A stretch of DNA of 31,193 nucleotides from an uncultured Verrucomicrobiales bacterium (GTDB taxonomy: Bacteria > Verrucomicrobiota > Verrucomicrobiia > Verrucomicrobiales > Akkermansiaceae), in contig CALBJX010000055.1 in assembly GCA_937893015.1 (NCBI GenBank), forward strand, positions 1 to 31,193. Reading direction: 5' to 3'. The notes under the pieces were generated by a model. That model searched no databases. It saw only the letters and a program-made list of their open reading frames with translations, and was not told the origin of the DNA. Numbering within the stretch: position 1 is the first letter of the stretch; the number at the start of each line of letters is the position of its first letter. Of this stretch, positions 1 to 9,200 are shown piece by piece. The translations under genes and the position numbers were made by a program.

Positions 1-55
1 CGTACATCGTACATCGTACTTCGTACATTCAGTTCGACAAACTGCTCATTTGTCG
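1..55. repeat. Heptamer array plus CGACAAA palindrome (left end)
   Basis: Four 7-base units (CGTACAT, CGTACAT, CGTACTT, CGTACAT) fill 1-28. After six bases comes a palindrome at 35-55 with arms CGACAAA and TTTGTCG around a 7-base loop. Bases 1-41 recur as a perfect inverted copy at 31143-31183. The module lies beyond the proS terminator, in a 3' flank. The first base of the window is the first base of the array, which suggests an assembly break inside a dispersed repeat. Confidence 0.85.
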
Positions 56-73
56 GACAAAAGCTATTTCCAT

Positions 74-110
74 AAAAAAATCCCCGCACGGCGGATGGCC
101 GAGCGGGGAT
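74..110 (-). terminator. Rho-independent terminator of proS
   Basis: An 8-bp stem (ATCCCCGC at 80-87 with GCGGGGAT at 103-110) is followed on the minus strand by a run of seven U (74-80). It begins about 20 bases after the proS stop codon. Confidence 0.9.
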
Positions 111-131
111 TGTTGTCATTGTTTGGGGAAA

Positions 132-1652
132 TCAATAGCTGCGGGCCCAGAGCACGCGGCGGGTCGTAGGCTTGCCCGTCAAGATGCAGGGCGCCGCATC
201 GCCCGTGCCCATCTCGCCCTGCGGGATGCAGCGGATGGAGATACGCAGGCTCTTCGCGAGCTCTTCTTCCTGTTCGGGTGTGCCGTCCCAGGGGCAGAGC
301 AGCCAGTCGGCATCGCCCTCGCCTGCGAAGTTGGCCTTCAGCTCTTCGAGGCTGTTGCAGGTGCGGATGTGGGAATCGCGGAAGTTCTTCTGGCGCGTGA
401 GCAGGCTGTCCTGAATCTCCTGCAACAGGGAGACGGCGTTGGCAAGGAACTCGTCTTCGGGCACAAAGCTCTTCTCATTGACGGCCTGATCGCGGCGGGC
501 AATGCAGAGAGAGCCTTTTTCGAGGTCGCGCGGGCCGATTTCGATGCGCACGGGCACGCCCTTCTTAATCCACTCCCACTTCTTGGTGCCGCCGTTGAGG
601 TCGCGGTCGTCCACCTGCACACGCAGGGGCATGCCGTGGAAGCTGAGCGCAGAGAGCTTGTCGGCCAGCGCGGCGCAGTGGTCGAGGATGGCCTGCTTGC
701 TGTCCGCCTTGGGGGTGACGGGGATGATGACAATCTGGCGGGGAGCCACGCGGGGCGGGCAGACAAGACCGTCATCATCAGAGTGCGCCATAATGAGGGT
801 GCCAATCATGCGCGTCGAGACGCCCCAAGAGGTCGTCCATGCGAACTGGCGCTCGTTGTTGCGGCCGGCGAAGGAGATGTTCTGAGCCTTGGCGAAGTTC
901 TGACCGAGGAAGTGGGAGGTGCCGGCCTGAATGGCCTTGCGGTCCTGGACCATAGCCTCCACCGTGAAGGTGCGGACGGCACCGGGGAAACGCTCGTGCT
1001 CGGTCTTTTCACCGGGGATGGAGGGCACGGCCAGCACGTCGCGCTGGAAGTCCTCGTACACCTTGTGCATCACAGCCGTTTCCTTCTCGGCTTCCTCGCG
1101 AGTCTCGTGGGCGGTGTGGCCTTCCTGCCACAGGAACTCGGCGGTGCGCAGGAAGATGCGGGGGCGCATTTCCCAGCGCATCACGTTGCACCACTGGTTC
1201 ACCTTGAAGGGGAGGTCGCGGTAGCTCTCCAGCCAGCGGGAGAAGGCGGCACCGATGACGGTCTCGGAAGTGGGGCGGATGACGTACTTGTCCGTCAGCT
1301 CACCCGCGGGAATCATTTTTGTTTTGCCCGTCTCGGGGTCCTTGACGGCTTCGAGGCGGTGGTGCGTCACCACGGCGCATTCGGTGGCAAAGCCTTCGGC
1401 GTGCTCGGCTTCCTTCTCCAGATACGCCACGGGGATGAGCATGGGGAAATAGGCGTTCGTGTGGCCCGTGCGCTTGAACTCGGCATCCAGCTGCTGCTGG
1501 ATGAGCTCCCAGATGGCATAGCCCCACGGCTTGATGACCATGCAGCCGCGCACTTCGGAGTTCTCCGCCATATCGGCGGCCTTAATCACCTGCTGATACC
1601 ACTCAGGAAAATTCTCAGCGCGTGTCGGGGAAATTGCATTCTGCTGTGCCAT
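132..1652 (-). CDS. proS: Prolyl-tRNA synthetase, eukaryote/archaeal type
   Basis: A cytoplasmic class II aminoacyl-tRNA synthetase that charges tRNA-Pro with proline. At 506 residues it is the short form without the large editing insertion found between motifs 2 and 3 of the E. coli-type enzyme. Visible class II blocks are the N-terminal VRGCMVIKPWGYAIWE stretch (motif 1 region), NVMRWEMRPRIFLRTAEFLWQEG (motif 2, split here as NVMRWEMRPR then IFLRTAEFLWQEG) and GVSTRMIGTLIMAHSDDDG (motif 3). The protein ends in WARSY; a C-terminal tyrosine is typical of this ProRS subfamily. The two C-terminal cysteines (LLCPW and IRCIP) look like a reduced version of the zinc-binding tail. The ATG at 1652 is chosen because a promoter with its -10 box six bases upstream leaves no room for an earlier start. 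It is transcribed alone and has its own terminator. Confidence 0.96.
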   Translation of the reverse strand: MAQQNAISPTRAENFPEWYQQVIKAADMAENSEVRGCMVIKPWGYAIWELIQQQLDAEFKRTGHTNAYFPMLIPVAYLEKEAEHAEGFATECAVVTHHRLEAVKDPETGKTKMIPAGELTDKYVIRPTSETVIGAAFSRWLESYRDLPFKVNQWCNVMRWEMRPRIFLRTAEFLWQEGHTAHETREEAEKETAVMHKVYEDFQRDVLAVPSIPGEKTEHERFPGAVRTFTVEAMVQDRKAIQAGTSHFLGQNFAKAQNISFAGRNNERQFAWTTSWGVSTRMIGTLIMAHSDDDGLVCPPRVAPRQIVIIPVTPKADSKQAILDHCAALADKLSALSFHGMPLRVQVDDRDLNGGTKKWEWIKKGVPVRIEIGPRDLEKGSLCIARRDQAVNEKSFVPEDEFLANAVSLLQEIQDSLLTRQKNFRDSHIRTCNSLEELKANFAGEGDADWLLCPWDGTPEQEEELAKSLRISIRCIPQGEMGTGDAAPCILTGKPTTRRVLWARSY

Positions 1653-1658
1653 GCGGGC

Positions 1659-1686
1659 ATTCTAGGCAAAACGAGCCGAAAGTCAA
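1659..1686 (-). promoter_or_regulatory. proS promoter, leaderless geometry
   Basis: Reading the minus strand: -35 TTGACT (1681-1686), 16-base spacer, -10 TAGAAT (1659-1664), then six bases to the ATG. Transcription would start at or next to the start codon. There is no Shine-Dalgarno. Confidence 0.75.
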
Positions 1687-1737
1687 GCCCGAAATGCCGC
1701 GTGTGACAAGGGTTTTACGGGAACATTACCCCTGCCC

Positions 1738-3462
1738 TTATCGGCGGCGCGTGCCGAAGATGGACTTGCGCACGACGGTCTCCGCCTTCTTCGCCTCATC
1801 CAGCTTGTGGATACGCTCCAGCGCGGCGTCGATGTTCTCGCAGATGTTTTCCATGTGGAGCTCGGAGACGAAGGGCGAATCCTTGCGGATGACCTGCATG
1901 GGCTGCGGCTGCACACCGCAGAGCAGCAGTGTCACACCATTCTCATGGCAGTACTCCAAAAAGTCCTCCAGCACATGCAGACCCGTCGCATCCAGCGCGG
2001 GAACGAGGCGGAGGCGCAGCAGGACGTACTCGATATCGTGCTCCAGCGTGCGGAACACCATATCCTTGAACTGCTCCACGGCGCCGAAGAAGAAGGGCCC
2101 CTGCACATCAAAGATTTCCACGTTCTCCGGCACTTGGCGCAGATAGCGGGAGCGCTCGGGAACTTCTTCGGGGTCGTCGCCCTCGATTTCGCTCTTAATC
2201 TCTTCCACGTTGGATATCTGCGCCATGCGACCGATGAAGAGCAGCGCGGCCATGACGACGCCCACCTCCACGGCGACCACGAGGTCAATCACCACCGTGA
2301 GCAGGAAAGTGGTGCAGAGCACGAGCGCGTCCTGACGCGGCCCGCGCAGCAGGTGCAGGAAGGTGCCGACCTCCGCCATGTTATAGCACACAATGACGAG
2401 GATACCCGCCAGCGCAGCCAGCGGCACCATCGTGGCGTATTCCCCCGCCAACAGCAAAATGAGCAGCAGCGTGACGGCGTGGATGAGACCGGAGACGGGG
2501 GTCTTAGCGCCGCAGCGGATGTTGGTCGCCGTGCGAGCAATGGCTCCCGTGGCAGGGAGACCGCCGAAGAGGGCGGAACAGATATTGCCGATGCCCTGCC
2601 CGATAAGCTCCGTATTCGGATGGTGGCGGGAGCCCGTCATACCATCCGCCACACTGGCGCTCAAGAGAGACTCGATAGCAGCGAGCAGAGCAATCACGAA
2701 GGCGGGCTGAATCAGCTTGGGAAGGTGCTCCCACTCAAACTCAGGCATCGTGGGCATGGGCAGACCATGCGGCAGCTCGCCGAAGCGGGACCCGATGGTC
2801 TCCACCGGCAGCTCAAAAACCTGGCATATCACCGTGGCGACCAGCATGCCCACCAGCATGTGCGGTGCGCGGGGGAAAATCTTGTGCGTGAGGAGGATGA
2901 GCGCAATCGTCAGCAGCGTGATACCCACCGCCCAGGGATTCATGGTGTCGATGTGGGCGAGGTAGCACTGCCACTTGGCGAAGAAATCCGCAGGCACGCT
3001 TCCCGCAATCTGCAACCCGAGGATATCCTTCACCTGCGTGCAGAAAATCGTCACGGCGATACCGGAGGTAAAGCCCGTGGTCACGGGGTACGGAATGAAC
3101 TTGATGAGCGAGCCCATGCGGAAAATGCCGAAGAGCACGAGAAAGAGGCCCGCCAGCAGCGTGCAGAGCACCAACCCGCTCACACCGAAGGAGCCGACGA
3201 CGCTCGCAATCAGCACCACAAAGGCACCCGTAGGGCCGCCGATTTGGAACTTGCTGCCGCCGAACATCGAGATCATGAAGCCCGCGACCACCGCCGTCAC
3301 CAGACCAACGGCAGGCGTCACCGCCTGGCAGCCCACGGCAATCGCAAAGGCCATGGCGAGCGGCAGCGCCACCACACCGACGGTGAGTCCTGCGCCGAGG
3401 TCTTTCGCAAAGGAGGCGCGGTCATAGGAACGGAGTGATTTGAAAAGAGCGGGAGCGTGCAT
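1738..3462 (-). CDS. SulP family anion transporter with STAS domain
   Basis: An inner-membrane SLC26/SulP anion carrier of 574 residues. The first ~400 residues hold about a dozen hydrophobic segments, starting with the family-typical DLGAGLTVGVVALPLAMAFA block and including GGPTGAFVV and the NTELIGQGIGN signature. The C-terminal ~130 residues form a hydrophilic STAS domain (VEIFDVQGPFFFGA ... LDATGLHVLEDFLE). The family moves sulfate, bicarbonate, C4-dicarboxylates or other anions; the substrate cannot be read from the sequence and there is no carbonic anhydrase or sulfate-assimilation gene beside it. The ATG at 3462 (MHAPALFK) is preferred over upstream in-frame codons because the promoter lies directly before it and upstream residues overlap the htpG promoter region. 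Confidence 0.93.
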   Translation of the reverse strand: MHAPALFKSLRSYDRASFAKDLGAGLTVGVVALPLAMAFAIAVGCQAVTPAVGLVTAVVAGFMISMFGGSKFQIGGPTGAFVVLIASVVGSFGVSGLVLCTLLAGLFLVLFGIFRMGSLIKFIPYPVTTGFTSGIAVTIFCTQVKDILGLQIAGSVPADFFAKWQCYLAHIDTMNPWAVGITLLTIALILLTHKIFPRAPHMLVGMLVATVICQVFELPVETIGSRFGELPHGLPMPTMPEFEWEHLPKLIQPAFVIALLAAIESLLSASVADGMTGSRHHPNTELIGQGIGNICSALFGGLPATGAIARTATNIRCGAKTPVSGLIHAVTLLLILLLAGEYATMVPLAALAGILVIVCYNMAEVGTFLHLLRGPRQDALVLCTTFLLTVVIDLVVAVEVGVVMAALLFIGRMAQISNVEEIKSEIEGDDPEEVPERSRYLRQVPENVEIFDVQGPFFFGAVEQFKDMVFRTLEHDIEYVLLRLRLVPALDATGLHVLEDFLEYCHENGVTLLLCGVQPQPMQVIRKDSPFVSELHMENICENIDAALERIHKLDEAKKAETVVRKSIFGTRRR

Positions 3463-3472
3463 GAGAGCGCAG

Positions 3473-3501
3473 ACTATACTCCCCGAAAGCCCCGCTGTAA
3501 A
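3473..3501 (-). promoter_or_regulatory. SulP gene promoter
   Basis: Minus strand -35 TTTACA (3496-3501), 17-base spacer, -10 TATAGT (3473-3478), then ten bases to the ATG at 3462. The predicted leader is only about three bases. Confidence 0.7.
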
Positions 3502-3547
3502 GCCGAAAATCACATACTGTTTGTTAGGCCGATGTCGCGCTTCTCCC

Positions 3548-3575
3548 TTGACGCGGGGCGGGCTGCGGCTAGAAT
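3548..3575 (+). promoter_or_regulatory. htpG promoter
   Basis: -35 TTGACG (3548-3553), 16-base spacer, -10 TAGAAT (3570-3575), 23 bases to the ATG. The predicted ~16-base leader is A/C-rich and has no Shine-Dalgarno. I see no CIRCE operator or sigma32-type elements. Confidence 0.7.
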
Positions 3576-3598
3576 AGGGGCAAACACAACCCACCGCT

Positions 3599-5440
3599 AT
3601 GGCACATCAACAATTTCAGACGGAAGTCCGGCAGCTGCTGGACATTGTGATTCACGCCTTCTACAGCGACCGCGAAGTCTTTGTGCGCGAGCTGGTTTCC
3701 AACGCCTCCGATGCTCTGGAGAAGCTGCGCCTCAAGCAGCTCACGGAATCCGCCGTGTACGAGCCCGAACGCGAGCTCCGCATCACCATCACCACGGATG
3801 AAGAGAAGAAAACCCTCACCATCGCGGACAGCGGCATCGGCATGACGGAGGCCGAGGTGGTCGAGTTCCTCGGCACCATCGCCCACAGCGGCACCAAGAA
3901 GTTCCTCGAAGCAGCCAAGGAAAAGGGCGGCGCGCAGGACCTCATCGGCCAGTTCGGCGTGGGCTTCTACAGCGTGTTCATGGCGGCGGACAAGGTGGAG
4001 GTCACCACCCGCAGCTGGCAGCCCGATGCCGCCCCCGTACACTGGGTGAGCGACGGTCAGGAGGGCTATGAGCTGGACGCCGCCCCCGCCGACACGCCGC
4101 GAGGCACGAGCATCCTCATTCACCTGAAGGAAGATGCGGACAACTTCTCCAAGCCCGAGCACGTGCGCTACGTGCTGGGCAAGTACAGCAATTTCGTGGG
4201 CTTCCCCATCGATTTCAACGGCGAGCACCTCAACACCGTGCAGGCTATCTGGATGAAGAACAAGAAGGACGTGACCGAGGAGGAATACACCGGCTTCTAC
4301 AACTTTATCGCGCACACGGAGGGCAAGCCCCTCACGCACATGCACTTCTCGGCGGATGCCCCCATCGTGCTCAACTCCGTGCTCTTCGTGCCGGAGGAGA
4401 ATCCCGAGATGATGGGCTTCGGCCGCACGGAGCCCGATGTGGCCCTGTACTGCCACAAGGTGCTCATCGACAGCAAGCCCGACAAGCTGCTGCCCGAGTG
4501 GCTGCGTTTCCTCTCCGGCGTGGTGGACAGCGAGGACCTTCCGCTGAACATCTCCCGCGAGATGCTGCAAGACAACTCCCTGCTCCGCCGCATCTCCGGC
4601 ATCATCACCAAGCGTTTCATCAAGCACCTCACGGAGCTGGCGAAGAACGATGCCGAGACCTTCGAAAAATTCTGGCGCGCCTTCGGCCGCTACATGAAGG
4701 AGGGTATCGTGACCAGCTGGGAGCACAAGAACGAGCTCGCCAAGCTGCTGCGTTTCGAGTCCACCTTCACGGAGGCGGGCAAGCTCACGAGCTTCGATGA
4801 CTATATCTCCCGCATGAAGGAGAACCAGAAAGACATCTATGTGCTCTACGGGGCCTCCCGCGCCCATCTGGAGCACTCCCCCTACCTCGATGCGCTCAAG
4901 GCCCGCGGCTTTGAGGTCTGCTTCTTCACCGAGGGCGGCGACCCCTTCGTGGTGGACGGCCTCATGAAGTACGGCGAGAAGGATATCAAGGCCATCGACC
5001 GCGCGGGGCTGGAGCTGCCCCCGATGGAGGATATTTCTCCCGATACCCCTGCGCTGGATGAAGCCTCCGCCAAGACGCTGACGGACTGGGTGACGGAAAC
5101 CTTCAAAGACAAGTTCAGCAAGGTGAGCACCACCGACCGCGTGACCAGCGCCCCCGCCATTGCCCTGCAGGCGGAGAACGACCTCACGCCCGAGGTGAAG
5201 GCCTACCTGCGCGCCATGGGCCAGGAAGTGCCCGAGACGCACCCCGAAATCGCCTTCAACCCGCGCAACCCCATCGTGCTGAAGCTCGCCGAGCTGCAAG
5301 CCAAGGATGCTGAGCTCGCTCAGCTGCTGGCCACCCAGCTCATCGACACAGCCCTGCTCCGCGCCGGCATGCTCGAAGATCCCGCCTCCCTCGCCGAAAA
5401 CAGCCAGAGCCTGCTCGAAAAGCTGTTAGCGAAGGCCTGA
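3599..5440 (+). CDS. htpG: Molecular chaperone HtpG (Hsp90)
   Basis: Cytosolic ATP-dependent Hsp90 homodimer that remodels client proteins. The 613-residue length is normal for bacterial HtpG. The N-terminal GHKL ATPase domain shows the E-N-D-G-G pattern: RELVSNASDALEKLR, ADSGIGMT and LIGQFGVGFYSVFMAADKV, within about the first 130 residues. The middle domain carries LPLNISREMLQ, a signature with the catalytic arginine. The C-terminal dimerisation part ends without the eukaryotic MEEVD tail, as expected in bacteria. The ATG is immediately followed by AHQQFQTEVRQLLDIVIHAFYS, the usual HtpG start. The gene is monocistronic, divergent from the SulP gene and convergent with the redoxin gene, with a shared terminator between the latter two. 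Confidence 0.97.
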   Translation: MAHQQFQTEVRQLLDIVIHAFYSDREVFVRELVSNASDALEKLRLKQLTESAVYEPERELRITITTDEEKKTLTIADSGIGMTEAEVVEFLGTIAHSGTKKFLEAAKEKGGAQDLIGQFGVGFYSVFMAADKVEVTTRSWQPDAAPVHWVSDGQEGYELDAAPADTPRGTSILIHLKEDADNFSKPEHVRYVLGKYSNFVGFPIDFNGEHLNTVQAIWMKNKKDVTEEEYTGFYNFIAHTEGKPLTHMHFSADAPIVLNSVLFVPEENPEMMGFGRTEPDVALYCHKVLIDSKPDKLLPEWLRFLSGVVDSEDLPLNISREMLQDNSLLRRISGIITKRFIKHLTELAKNDAETFEKFWRAFGRYMKEGIVTSWEHKNELAKLLRFESTFTEAGKLTSFDDYISRMKENQKDIYVLYGASRAHLEHSPYLDALKARGFEVCFFTEGGDPFVVDGLMKYGEKDIKAIDRAGLELPPMEDISPDTPALDEASAKTLTDWVTETFKDKFSKVSTTDRVTSAPAIALQAENDLTPEVKAYLRAMGQEVPETHPEIAFNPRNPIVLKLAELQAKDAELAQLLATQLIDTALLRAGMLEDPASLAENSQSLLEKLLAKA

Positions 5441-5448
5441 ACAGGAAC

Positions 5449-5491
5449 AACAAACCACCCGCGTTCCCCTGAGGAGCGCGGGTGGTTTGTT
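5449..5491. terminator. Bidirectional terminator between htpG and redoxin gene
   Basis: A perfect 15-bp stem (5449-5463 with 5477-5491, core ACCACCCGCG) and 13-base loop sits between two convergent stop codons. The arm ends give short T-rich tails in both directions. Confidence 0.85.
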
Positions 5492-5512
5492 TCGTATCAA
5501 TCGTCAAAAGAC

Positions 5513-6124
5513 TTACATACCGCCCGTAAAGTCAGCCTCGGAAGGCTCGTCATCCGCAGGGGCTTCGTCATCGTTTGCGGGGGCGGGATTGGCCGCGTCG
5601 GCCTCCAAACGATCGATGACGGACTTCCAGTCCTTGATAACGGATGCATGCTGCACAAAGATGGTCTTGCCGCTGCGATCCACGAGAATGGTGTAGGGGA
5701 TGCCGGGCACCGGTTGATTGCCGGGCAGCTCATCAATCTTCTCATCCTTGCACCACACGCCCGCGAACTTGGCCTTATGGCTCTTGAGATAGGCCTTGGC
5801 ATCGTCCAACGTGCGGTCATGACCGATGAGGATGATGTCGCAGCGGCCATCTTTCTTCATCTTCTTGTGGGCTTCCACCAACTCGGGCATCTCTTTCTGG
5901 CACGGGCCGCACCAGCTGGCGGAGCAGAGGTAGAAGTAGTACTTCGCCTTGGGATTGGGCTTACCATTAAAGCTCTTGAGCTTCTTGAACCCCGTGAGCA
6001 CGGGGTTGGCATCGCCCAAAGCCGTGACAGTATCCTTGCTCTTCTTCTTGGCGGCAAAAGCAGGAGCGGGGCTCAGCACAGCGAAGGCGAGCAACAGAGC
6101 GCAGAGAAAACGCAGGTGTTTCAT
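5513..6124 (-). CDS. Secreted thioredoxin-like (TlpA/redoxin) protein
   Basis: A 203-residue thiol-disulfide oxidoreductase-like protein, probably periplasmic. Residues 1-24 form a Sec signal peptide (MKHLRFLCALLLAFAVL, then SPAPAFA). The thioredoxin-fold domain holds the redox motif WCGPC at about 71-75 and the cis-proline loop GIPYTILVDRSG. The C-terminus is an unusual Asp/Glu/Ala/Pro-rich tail of about 25 residues (ANDDEAPADDEPSEADF). The family reduces disulfides or delivers electrons to envelope proteins; the partner here is unknown. The start at 6124 was chosen because it gives a clean signal peptide and lies six bases after a TATACT box. Upstream in-frame codons would lie before the promoter. 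Confidence 0.87.
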   Translation of the reverse strand: MKHLRFLCALLLAFAVLSPAPAFAAKKKSKDTVTALGDANPVLTGFKKLKSFNGKPNPKAKYYFYLCSASWCGPCQKEMPELVEAHKKMKKDGRCDIILIGHDRTLDDAKAYLKSHKAKFAGVWCKDEKIDELPGNQPVPGIPYTILVDRSGKTIFVQHASVIKDWKSVIDRLEADAANPAPANDDEAPADDEPSEADFTGGM

Positions 6125-6130
6125 GCATGT

Positions 6131-6136
6131 AGTATA
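6131..6136 (-). promoter_or_regulatory. -10 box of the redoxin gene
   Basis: A consensus-like TATACT lies exactly six bases before the ATG at 6124, again predicting a leaderless mRNA. The -35 region is poor. Confidence 0.55.
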
Positions 6137-6183
6137 GCAGCATGCCACCTGCACCTCCAGTCTTTTTTTCAAAGGGTGCGGGA

Positions 6184-6212
6184 TTGACAAGCCCTGCGCC
6201 CTTCTCTATACT
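6184..6212 (+). promoter_or_regulatory. mfd promoter
   Basis: Perfect -35 TTGACA (6184-6189), 17-base spacer, -10 TATACT (6207-6212). The predicted transcription start (about 6218-6221) falls after the in-frame ATG at 6215 and on or next to the GTG at 6221, so it decides the start codon of mfd. Confidence 0.8.
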
Positions 6213-6220
6213 GAATGCGA

Positions 6221-9200
6221 GTGATCAAAGCGCTCACAGAGATTGTCGCAAGTTCACCTGCCTTTGCGGGGGAGCTCGGTCGTCTACGCCTCGGCGGCAC
6301 GCGGGAGGAGCCCGTGGTCTGGGAGCGCGTGTGCCCCGCTGCCTTCTCCTTCGCCGCGGCCATGGTGGCCGCCCAAGCCGCTGCGGATAAAAAACACCCG
6401 CGCCGCGTGTGGGTGGTGGCGGATGCCCTGCCCATGCAGGAACGACTGGCCGCCGAATGGGCGCTGTGGAAGAGCACGGAGGCCGTCTTTGTGCCCGAGC
6501 AGGAAATCCACATCAACAACGGACTCTCCGACCCCGACCTCGCCGCCGAGCGACTGGATGCCCTGCGCCGTATCTCGGGCAAGCCGCGGCTCGCGCAGGC
6601 CGTCATCGTGACCGCCGCCGCATTGCAACAGCAGGCCCCTTCCTTTGCGCAGGAGGCAGGAGTAACGCTCGTGCTCAAGGTCGGCGAACAGCACCCGCTC
6701 GACCGGCTGACCGCCGAGCTCACGGCGCACGAGTTCGAGCGCACGGACCAAGTCATCTCCCGCGGGCAGTGGAGCCTGCGCGGCGGCATTTTAGACGTCT
6801 TTCCCCTGCAATCCGCATGGCCGCTGCGCATCGAGTTCTTTGATGACGATATTGAGAGCATCCGCGCGTTCGATGTGGATTCCCAGCTCTCCTTCCGCAA
6901 GCTGGAGACGGCGGAGCTGGTGCTCGATGAGCCGCCCGCCGACACCCTGCTGAAGGATTGGATTGCCCCCGAGGATTGGATTGTCGCCCTGCCCGGCTGC
7001 GGCATGCGCGGTGATGTGCAGGTGTTCGAACTGCCTCCCGACCGCGAGGATGTGCTGCCCGACATCGACACCGTGAACGCGGGGGATGCCGCCGCTTTTG
7101 TCGGCACGCCGCTCGGCTCCTTCGAGACGGGCGATTTCGTGATGCAGGAGGCGCGCCGCGTGCTCGCCCGCCAATCGCTGCAGCAATGGCGCGAGCAGGG
7201 CTGGCGCGTCGTGATGTTCTTCCCGCACGAGGGCGAAAAGACGCGTTTCGAGGAAATCTGCGGCGAGGATGAAGCGTGGAACAGCGTGCAGAGCCGAGAC
7301 GGCGACCTGCCCTTCGGCTTCACCGTGCCCGGGGCGAAGCTCGCCGTGCTCTCCGCCGCGGAGATTTTCGGCCGCTACTCCTCCCCCCGCGCCCACCGAC
7401 AGGATGAGCGTGCCGAACGCATGCGCCGAGAGCGTGCCCAAGCCCCGCTGCGCGAGATAGCCCCCGGCGACCTCGTGATTCACGCCGCGCACGGGCTGGG
7501 CAAGTTCCAAGGCATCGTGCGCGATGAAAAGACCGGCGAGGAGGAGCTGCATATTCAATACGCGGGCGGCGTGCTGCTGCGCATTCCCCTGCAACAGAGC
7601 CACCTCGTCTCCAAGTATGTGGGTCTGGGGGCCAAGACACCCGAGCTGAGCAAACTGGGTGATGCCCGCTGGCGGCGAGCCTGTCAGGCGGCGGAACGCG
7701 CCGTGGCGGACTATGCCGCGCAATTGCTGGAGGTGCAGGCCGAGCGCGAAAATAATAACGGCTATGCCCACCCTGCGGATTCCTCGTGGATGTGGCAGTT
7801 CGAGAGCGGCTTCCCCTACCGCGAGACGCCCGACCAGCTGCGTGCCATCAACCAAGCGAAGCACGACATGGAATCCCCCCGCCCCATGGACCGCCTCATC
7901 TGCGGCGACGTGGGCTTCGGCAAGACGGAGGTGGCCATCCGCGCGGCCTTCAAGTGCGTGACGGGCGGCAAGCAAGCTGCCGTGCTCGCGCCCACCACGG
8001 TGCTGGCCGACCAGCACTACCGCACCTTCCGCGCCCGCATGAGCGAGTACCCCATCCGCATCGAGCTGCTGAGCCGTTTCACCACCCCCAAGAAGGTGCG
8101 CGAGATTTTGGCAGGTCTGGCGAGCGGCGAGGTGGACCTCGTCATCGGCACCCACCGCCTCATCTCCAAGGATGTCGTGTTCAAGGACCTCGGGCTCGCC
8201 GTCATCGACGAGGAGCAGCGTTTCGGCGTGCGCCACAAGGAGCAGTTCAAGCGCATGTTCCGCATGGTGGACATGCTGACACTCTCCGCCACGCCCATTC
8301 CGCGCACGCTCTACGTGGCCCTCATGGGCGCACGCGACATGAGCACCATCGAGACCGCCCCTCTCAACCGCCTCCCCGTGCAGACCGCCGTCTGCCCCTA
8401 CAACGAGGAGCTGATTGCCCGCGCCATCGAGCGCGAGCTGGCCCGCGGCGGGCAGGTCTTCTTCCTCCACAACCGCGTGCACGACATTCACAAGGTGGAG
8501 GAGACGCTACATCGGCTCGCGCCGAAGGCCCGTATCGTCGTCGGCCACGGGCAGATGGACAAGAGCGATTTGGAGTGCATCATGCGCGATTTCGTGGCGG
8601 GCAAGGCCGATGTGCTGCTCTCCACCACCATCATTGAGAGCGGCATCGACATCCCGAACGCCAACACCATCATCATCGACCGCGCGGATCGCTTCGGGCT
8701 TGCCGACCTGTACCAGCTGCGCGGGCGCGTAGGCCGCGGCGGGCACCGCGCCTATGCCTACCTGCTCCTGCCCCGCGAAGCCCTCGTCACGGGGGATGCC
8801 CGCAAGCGAGTGTCCGCCATCAAGCAGTTCACCGAGCTGGGCAGCGGGTTCAAGATTGCCATGCGAGATCTGGAAATCCGCGGCGCGGGCAACCTGCTCG
8901 GCACGCAACAGAGCGGGCACATCGCCGCCATCGGCTTTGAGCTCTACTGCCAGCTGCTGCGGCAGTCCGTGGAGCGTTTGCAGGGCAAGACACCCACCGT
9001 GCGTGCGGAGGCCACCTTCAAGGCGGATTTCCTCTGCCTGAGCGAAGCCTCCATGGCCACCCGAGCCGATGCGGACAAGCTCATCGGCGCTTTCATCCCC
9101 ACCGCCTACGTCACCAGTGCCAAGACGCGCATGGAGTGCTACACCGCCCTCGCCCGCGCCTGCACCACGGATGCCGTGGATGACCTGGAGCGCGAGTGGA

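Noticed and set aside
1..28. Heptamer arrays as CRISPR or CRISPR-like arrays
   Set aside because: Units are seven bases with no spacers and there are no cas genes in the window.
3463..3598. CIRCE operator or heat-shock sigma promoter ahead of htpG
   Set aside because: No inverted TTAGCACTC repeat is present; the best promoter is an ordinary TTGACG/TAGAAT pair.
3569..5299. A 576-codon frame antisense to htpG, with similar long frames antisense to mfd, pyrD and the 643-residue gene
   Set aside because: Same explanation: low-complexity products mirroring codon bias, no motifs, no promoter or ribosome site, and well-supported genes on the other strand.
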